From JAFAVZ01 sp036009105 (GTDB taxonomy: Bacteria > Acidobacteriota > Thermoanaerobaculia > Gp7-AA8), in contig DASYMJ010000200.1 of the NCBI GenBank assembly GCA_036009105.1, forward strand, positions 1 through 11,976: a DNA stretch of 11,976 bases, given 5' to 3'. This document shows positions 8,158 to 11,976 of this stretch, in pieces; within the stretch, counting starts at the first letter, position 1, and every line of letters starts with the position of its first letter. Made by a program: the position numbers and the translations under genes. The notes beneath the pieces are model-generated. The model worked only from the letters and a program-made list of their open reading frames with translations, was not told the origin of the DNA and made no database searches.

Positions 8158-9686
8158 CGGAATACCTCCGGTGGGTTCTGCTCCTCTTCGGGCGGCGGTT
8201 CCGCGCCGGCTTGGTCCGCGAGAGCGTCTTTGAGATCTCCGATCTTATTCAGTGCGTCTTTGAAGCGCTGGTCTGACTTTCCGGTACTGTCGACGATTCC
8301 CGATGCCTTTCCTTGTCTGATTTTCGTCTGTCGGTCCTGAATCGCGTCGAGCTGGTCCATGGCATCTGCGACCGACCCTCCCTGCTTCGCCCGTTCGCCC
8401 AGTTGCCGCGCGCGGTTCGGATCGACGTTCTCGCCAGGCACCGCGCCGCTCTTCGCATCATCGCGCTTCTTCGCCATCATCGCGGGGAGCGTGCTCTGGA
8501 CGACCATTCCGAAAAGCGCCTTCCCGACGATTCCCGCCAAGGCCACGTTCCTTGACACGAAGCCCACCGCCGCATCCCGGTAGGCAGCGTTCGTGTTCAT
8601 CTGCGTGACGTGGTACAGCGCGAGGCTCAAAGGGATGCCGGCCGGCCCCGCGCCTGGTGCGGGCACGACCGCCTGCCTGCCGTCCGGGTCGACCTTCAGG
8701 ATCGGGTTGTTCTCCGCGTATGTGTAGCGATTCCAGCTTTGGGGTTGTCCCGCCGTACCGAGCACCGTGTCCACGCCCAGAAACCGCCCCCACCCCGCCC
8801 GGTAGTAGCGCGCGTGCAGGGAATCGAGGCCGGCCGCGCCGTTGGATGGGTCGGCATCGCGCTCGTGGCCGGTGAACTGAAGCGGGCTGCCTTCCTGCGC
8901 GTTGGCGGGCGTCCATTCCTCGCCGTAGGGCCAGTAGGCGTGATAGCCGACTTTGCGGCCGCTTCCGTCCGTGATCAGGCGCGGGGTACCGAGGTGGTCG
9001 AGCGTGTAGTGCTCGATGGCGCCGCCGGATTTCAGCGCGGCGAGCAGGAGGCCGTCGCGGTAGACGTAGTCTCGATCGACGGACCAGGTGTTGCCTTGCT
9101 GCCTGAAGTCGCGCAGGACCTTGTTGTCGAAGCCGCGGAGCGTCCAGTGCGTAATGCCGGTGGAGACGTCGAACGCGAACAGGCGCTCGTCATCAGCGGT
9201 ATAGACGTAGATGATCCGCGGCTGGAGGTTGTTGCCGATAAGGAGGGTATTCAGCATCCCCGCGGCGTCGTAGTCGCAATGCTGCGTGCCGGAGAGAATG
9301 ACGTTGCCGGAGGCGTCGTAGCCGAGAGCGGTGAGGCGATTCGTGGCAACGTCGACAGACAGTTGGACCGACTGGCCGAGCTTCGTGGTGGCGATCAGGT
9401 TGCCGTAGTCGTCGTATGAGAACGTCTGCGTCTGGAACGAGCTCAGATCGGGACCGCGCACAGTAGCGCTCTCGAGGCGGCCCAACTTGTCGTACACGAA
9501 CGCCTCGTTGCCAATCGCCACGATGTCGCCGGCGCCGTCATACCGATATTCGCCCGCGGTCCACGAGAACGGACCGACGTCCGTGCGCGGCTTGAGGTGC
9601 TGCAGCGCCTTCACCGCCTGAGGGACATCCTCGGCCAGCAGCACCGGCGCAAATGCGAGCAACAGTGCAAGCAGAACCCGGCGCAT
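8154..9686 (-). CDS. Secreted RHS-repeat protein with RHS core and variable C-terminal tail
   Basis: A 510-aa protein, short for an RHS protein. It has a Sec signal peptide (1-18, MRRVLLALLLAFAPVLLA), YD repeats (YDKLGRLES at 65-73, YDDYGNLIA at 91-99, YDASGNVI at 123-130), then the RHS-associated core: DHLGTPRLITDGSG (230-243), PYGEEW (253-258), FTGHERDAD (271-279), ARYYRAGWGRFLGVD (292-306) and YAENNPILKVDPDG (323-336). The core ends in the PxxxxDPxG motif at which Rhs cores self-cleave in known members, but the usual following Leu is Arg. The unique tail (337-510) has a hydrophobic amphipathic stretch (about 373-405) and a charged helical end; no catalytic motif was recognised. RHS proteins form shells that carry toxic tips or adhesins. 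The TPR copy B gene overlaps its stop. No -35 or Shine-Dalgarno sequence is evident at its ATG, suggesting a leaderless start. Confidence 0.93.
   Translation of the reverse strand: MRRVLLALLLAFAPVLLAEDVPQAVKALQHLKPRTDVGPFSWTAGEYRYDGAGDIVAIGNEAFVYDKLGRLESATVRGPDLSSFQTQTFSYDDYGNLIATTKLGQSVQLSVDVATNRLTALGYDASGNVILSGTQHCDYDAAGMLNTLLIGNNLQPRIIYVYTADDERLFAFDVSTGITHWTLRGFDNKVLRDFRQQGNTWSVDRDYVYRDGLLLAALKSGGAIEHYTLDHLGTPRLITDGSGRKVGYHAYWPYGEEWTPANAQEGSPLQFTGHERDADPSNGAAGLDSLHARYYRAGWGRFLGVDTVLGTAGQPQSWNRYTYAENNPILKVDPDGRQAVVPAPGAGPAGIPLSLALYHVTQMNTNAAYRDAAVGFVSRNVALAGIVGKALFGMVVQSTLPAMMAKKRDDAKSGAVPGENVDPNRARQLGERAKQGGSVADAMDQLDAIQDRQTKIRQGKASGIVDSTGKSDQRFKDALNKIGDLKDALADQAGAEPPPEEEQNPPEVFR
8164..8169 (-). 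promoter_or_regulatory. Shine-Dalgarno site for TPR copy B, inside the end of the RHS gene
   Basis: On the minus strand the bases read GGAGGT, six bases before the CTG at 8155-8157. It overlaps the RHS codons for PEV near the C-terminus. The equivalent stretch upstream of copy A reads CCTGACAAATTCGACCA and has no such site. This site decides the proposed non-standard start. Confidence 0.65.
9523..9686 (-). repeat. Direct repeat, copy 2: 164 bp shared 5' end of the RHS genes
   Basis: Same orientation as copy 1 at 7596-7759, with no gaps and 9 mismatches by hand count. It covers the signal peptide and residues to position 55 of the long RHS protein. It is long and similar enough to serve as a site for homologous recombination, which would delete the intervening 1.9 kb. 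Confidence 0.9.
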
Positions 9687-9692
9687 AGAGAA

Positions 9693-9700
9693 ATTGTAGC
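9693..9700 (-). promoter_or_regulatory. Probable -10 element (GCTACAAT) of the long RHS gene
   Basis: TACAAT at 9693-9698 ends 6 bases before the ATG (9684-9686). The octamer and the distance are the same as upstream of the short RHS gene although the surrounding bases differ, which supports selection on it. A weak TTTCGC lies at the -35 distance (9716-9721). Confidence 0.45.
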
Positions 9701-9710
9701 GCTCAGCGCT
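9698..9710. promoter_or_regulatory. Palindromic repeat AGCGCT-C-AGCGCT between the -35 and -10 positions
   Basis: Two copies of AGCGCT (9698-9703, 9705-9710), itself a palindrome, separated by one base, form a perfect 13-base dyad in the promoter spacer of the long RHS gene, touching the -10 box. It could be an operator. The short RHS gene lacks it. The site is small, so chance is possible. Confidence 0.3.
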
Positions 9711-9746
9711 TCAGTGCGAAAATCGCCAGCATCGCGGCTTCGGTGC

Positions 9747-10217
9747 TCAATAGTGCAACCGAATCAGCCGCGTCGCCCCCTTCTCCGGCACCACCGCCAC
9801 GAACAAATTATCAAAGTCGTTATCGCCGATCGCGGGCGGCGAAGAAACGCCGAGAGCCTTGAGCAGCAAAGGCACGGTGTTCGAGTGCCCCACCACCAGC
9901 ACGTTCTTGCCGCGGTTCTCGCGAAGAATGCGTCTGGCGAGAGCCTCGGGGGCCGAGGCGTCCTCCGTCACCGGGATGCCGAGGGGGCGGGCGGTGGTGC
10001 GGGTGCGGGTGGTGGGGGTGGAGTAGACCACCGTCACGCCGGCGTCGCGCAGGATGCGAGCGAGCGAAGCGGCGCGGGCGACGCCCTCGGCGGTCAGGGC
10101 CGGGTCGGCCGAGCCATCCGTGGCTTTCTCCGCGTGGCGCACGGCGAAGATCACCGTCTCGGAGGCGAACAGAGGGAGGGCGGAAAAGAGCAGGAGGACC
10201 AAAGCAAACTTGCGCAT
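9747..10217 (-). CDS. Secreted histidine phosphatase superfamily (phosphoglycerate-mutase-like) protein
   Basis: A 156-aa protein with a Sec signal peptide (MRKFALVLLLFSALPLFAS, 1-19), so it acts outside the cytoplasm. The catalytic RHAEK motif follows directly (phospho-accepting H28, R27), then DPALTAEG (38-45), YSTPTTRTRTTA (65-76) with the phosphate-binding arginine R71, and VLVVGHSNT (106-114) with the second histidine H111. These are the family's core residues, so it should be an active phosphatase, in the manner of small secreted or SixA-like members; its substrate is unknown. ATG at 10215-10217 is chosen because it begins the signal peptide; an in-frame extension to 10259 would add a non-signal leader. 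The RHS gene starts 60 bp downstream on the same strand but probably has its own promoter. Confidence 0.88.
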   Translation of the reverse strand: MRKFALVLLLFSALPLFASETVIFAVRHAEKATDGSADPALTAEGVARAASLARILRDAGVTVVYSTPTTRTRTTARPLGIPVTEDASAPEALARRILRENRGKNVLVVGHSNTVPLLLKALGVSSPPAIGDNDFDNLFVAVVPEKGATRLIRLHY

Positions 10218-10243
10218 GGCGGGATACCTTACACAATCCCGCC
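10218..10243. promoter_or_regulatory. Inverted repeat GGCGGGAT-10 bases-ATCCCGCC upstream of the phosphatase gene
   Basis: Eight-base perfect arms at 10218-10225 and 10236-10243 begin directly at the phosphatase start codon, in the 113-bp gap between it and the divergent VIT/vWA gene. Possible operator or mRNA hairpin covering the translation start. No strong promoter consensus was found in this gap on either strand. Confidence 0.35.
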
Positions 10244-10330
10244 ACAATCGCTGTGCCACTTTTCCCTGATCGCGCCCTCCTGGCGCCGAACGGCCGGCCG
10301 ATCTTCAGCAGCGGAGGAGATCGAAAAGTC

Positions 10331-11976
10331 ATGGCTGAAGAAACCAAGTACGAGCTCGAGAAATGGATCGCCATCATCCTGGCGCTGCTGTTCCTGCTGC
10401 CGTTCGTCGCCCAGGCCCGCGGAGACGAGCTGGAGCCGGTGAAGATGGCGGACGTCGATCAGGCGGGGCTCCTGATCAAGACCAGCCAGCCGGGCGTCTA
10501 TCTGCAGGCGCCGGCCGTCAACACCACCGTCACTCTCAAAGCAGCGGGCATCATCGCCCGCGGCACCGTCCACCAGACGTTCCGCAATCCAACCGATCAC
10601 TGCGTCGAAGCGGTCTACGTCTTCCCCCTGCCCGACAACGCCGCGGTGGATACGCTCATCATGCGCATCGGCGACCGGGTCATCGAAGGGCAGGTCCAGC
10701 AGCGCCAGCAAGCGAAGCAAACGTACGAACAGGCCAAGAGCGAAGGCAAGCAGGCGGCGCTCGTCGAGCAATACCGGCCGAACCTCTTCACCGCCTCCGT
10801 GGCCAGCATCCCGGCCGGCGAAGAGACCACCATCGAGATCGGCTACCAGCAGACGCTGACGTATGACAGCGGCAGGTTCTCGCTCCGCTTCCCGCTCGCC
10901 ATCGGCCCGCGCTATCAGGCGCAGCAGACGACCTCGCACCCCCTTCCGGCGATGCTCCAGCTGCCGGCGAAGAAGAACCGCAACCCGGTCACGTTCGTGG
11001 TCGATCTCGACGCCGGCCTGCCGTTGCAGGAAGTGCGCAGCACGACGCACACGGTTGAGGTCTCGCAGCTCACCGGCACGCAGTGGCACGTCACCGCCGC
11101 GCAGGTCCCTTCCGACCGCGACTTCGAGCTGACCTGGACGCCGCGGCTAGGCAACGCGCCGCGGGCGACGGTGTTCAGCGAGACGGCCGGCGGCAATCGC
11201 TACACGCTGACCATGCTCTTCCCGCCGGACCTCGCACAGGCGCCGGGCGCCATCCTGCCGCGGGAGACGGTGTTCATCATCGACACCTCCGGCTCGATGG
11301 GCGGCCCCTCCATCGAGCAGGCCAAGCAGGCGCTGCTCCTCGCCCTGGCCCGCCTGCGTCCGTCGGACAGCTTCAACGTCATCCAGTTCAACTCCGTCGC
11401 CGACCAGCTCTATCCGCAGAGCCGGCTGGCGGACAGCAACGCCATCGAGGAAGCGAAAGTCTGGGTCAACAAGCTCGAAGCGACGGGCGGCACGGAGATG
11501 CTCCCCGCTCTGCAGCTGGCCCTGGAGGCGCCGCAGAACGGCAACCTGGTGCGGCAGGTCATCTTCATGACGGACGGCCAGGTCTCCAACGAAAACGCGC
11601 TGACCGACTACATCCGCCAGCACCTCGGCAGCAGCCGGCTGTTCACGGTGGGCATCGGCGCCGCGCCGAACTCGCACTTCATGCGCAGCGCGGCGCGCTT
11701 CGGCCGCGGCACCTTCACGAACGTTTCCGACCTGGGCGAGCTGCAGGAGCGGATGTCGACGCTCTTCGGCAAGCTCGAGGCGCCCACGCTGCGCAACATC
11801 GACCTGCAGTTCGACTCGACGGCCGAGGTCTGGCCGCAGCGGATTCCCGACCTCTACGCGGGCGAGCCGCTCGTCGTTTTGGCGAAGACGCCGATCAGCA
11901 GCGCCAAGGTCTCGGTGCGCGGCGCGGTCGGCGCAAAGACGTGGAGCGACTCGGTCTCCATCCCCGCGGATGACTC
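10331..11976 (+). CDS. VIT and von Willebrand factor A domain surface protein (sortase-target-like), 3' end cut off
   Basis: The frame stays open from ATG 10331 to the window end (548 codons, no stop); the protein is incomplete. The N-terminus has a signal peptide (hydrophobic 12-26, likely cleavage after AQA at 27-29). The VIT domain (about 45-175) shows TFRNPTDHCVEAVYVFPLP, IGDRVIEGQVQQRQQAKQTY and VEQYRPNLFTASVASIPAGE. The vWA domain (about 312-490) has an intact metal site: DTSGS (D318, S320, S322), T388 in TGGTEM and D415 in MTDGQ. This order matches inter-alpha-trypsin-inhibitor-like bacterial surface proteins, including the proteobacterial sortase targets that end in an LPxTG-like signal and sit next to a sortase gene. 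It probably mediates metal-dependent adhesion or matrix binding at the cell surface. GGAGGAG (about 10313-10319) precedes the ATG with a rather long spacer. Confidence 0.9.
   Translation, partial: MAEETKYELEKWIAIILALLFLLPFVAQARGDELEPVKMADVDQAGLLIKTSQPGVYLQAPAVNTTVTLKAAGIIARGTVHQTFRNPTDHCVEAVYVFPLPDNAAVDTLIMRIGDRVIEGQVQQRQQAKQTYEQAKSEGKQAALVEQYRPNLFTASVASIPAGEETTIEIGYQQTLTYDSGRFSLRFPLAIGPRYQAQQTTSHPLPAMLQLPAKKNRNPVTFVVDLDAGLPLQEVRSTTHTVEVSQLTGTQWHVTAAQVPSDRDFELTWTPRLGNAPRATVFSETAGGNRYTLTMLFPPDLAQAPGAILPRETVFIIDTSGSMGGPSIEQAKQALLLALARLRPSDSFNVIQFNSVADQLYPQSRLADSNAIEEAKVWVNKLEATGGTEMLPALQLALEAPQNGNLVRQVIFMTDGQVSNENALTDYIRQHLGSSRLFTVGIGAAPNSHFMRSAARFGRGTFTNVSDLGELQERMSTLFGKLEAPTLRNIDLQFDSTAEVWPQRIPDLYAGEPLVVLAKTPISSAKVSVRGAVGAKTWSDSVSIPADD

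Noticed and set aside
8154..9686. CRISPR, integron or insertion-sequence origin of the duplicated RHS locus
   Set aside because: No short spaced repeats, integrase, transposase or terminal inverted repeats were seen; the duplication is explained by gene-length paralogy.
9983..10020. G-rich run on the plus strand that could form a G-quadruplex
   Set aside because: It encodes the conserved STPTTRTRTTARPLG region of the phosphatase on the other strand, and one loop is longer than usual; codon choice in GC-rich DNA explains it.
10229..11089. Minus-strand open frame opposite the VIT/vWA gene
   Set aside because: Low-complexity Arg/Asp/Leu product without domains; the plus strand encodes clear VIT and vWA motifs with no stop to the window end.
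11083..11973. Plus-strand open frame inside the VIT/vWA gene
   Set aside because: Out of frame with the recognised vWA motifs, and its product has no recognisable pattern.

Overview
The window is GC-rich bacterial chromosomal DNA, densely packed with genes on both strands. The gene set includes a long MalT-like LuxR regulator, a PknB-type kinase fused to a TPR-like sensor region, an RHS protein with TPR partners, and a VIT/von Willebrand A protein. That mix would suit a soil or sediment bacterium such as an Acidobacteriota relative, but no marker gene is present and this assignment is a guess. No rRNA, tRNA, CRISPR array, transposase or integrase was seen. No stretch longer than about 120 bases lacks a gene.

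Left part (1-3495). The 3' end of a zinc-dependent (MDR) dehydrogenase gene runs rightward and stops directly against the stop codon of a leftward 899-aa LAL-type LuxR regulator. Between that regulator's start and the next leftward gene is a 63-bp gap with a near-perfect -10 box and a 12-bp perfect hairpin. The next gene encodes a 131-aa protein of unknown function.

Middle part (3530-7134). A leftward 805-aa membrane-anchored Ser/Thr kinase lies 34 bp upstream of the 131-aa gene and probably shares its transcript. A divergent rightward gene encodes an Old Yellow Enzyme of the YqjM type. It ends in a 4-bp stop-codon overlap with the next leftward gene.

Right-centre part (7131-9686). This is the most unusual region, a tandem duplication of a two-gene cassette read leftward. 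Each unit has an RHS-family secreted protein gene followed, in a 4-base stop/start overlap, by a gene for a 123-aa TPR protein. In the upstream unit the RHS protein is complete (510 aa: signal peptide, YD repeats, RHS core, 174-aa tail). In the downstream unit the RHS gene has shrunk in frame to 86 aa, keeping the signal peptide and first 55 residues and a diverged acidic tail but no RHS core. The first 164 bp of the two RHS genes are almost identical, whereas the tails and TPR partners have diverged (about 57% protein identity by hand). This looks like exchange or decay of an RHS tip-plus-partner module. The TPR gene of the full unit appears to start at a CTG codon preceded by an ideal Shine-Dalgarno sequence.

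Right end (9747-11976). A leftward secreted histidine-phosphatase-family protein lies upstream of the RHS locus. Divergent from it is a VIT + vWA surface protein that resembles sortase-target proteins and runs off the window end without a stop.
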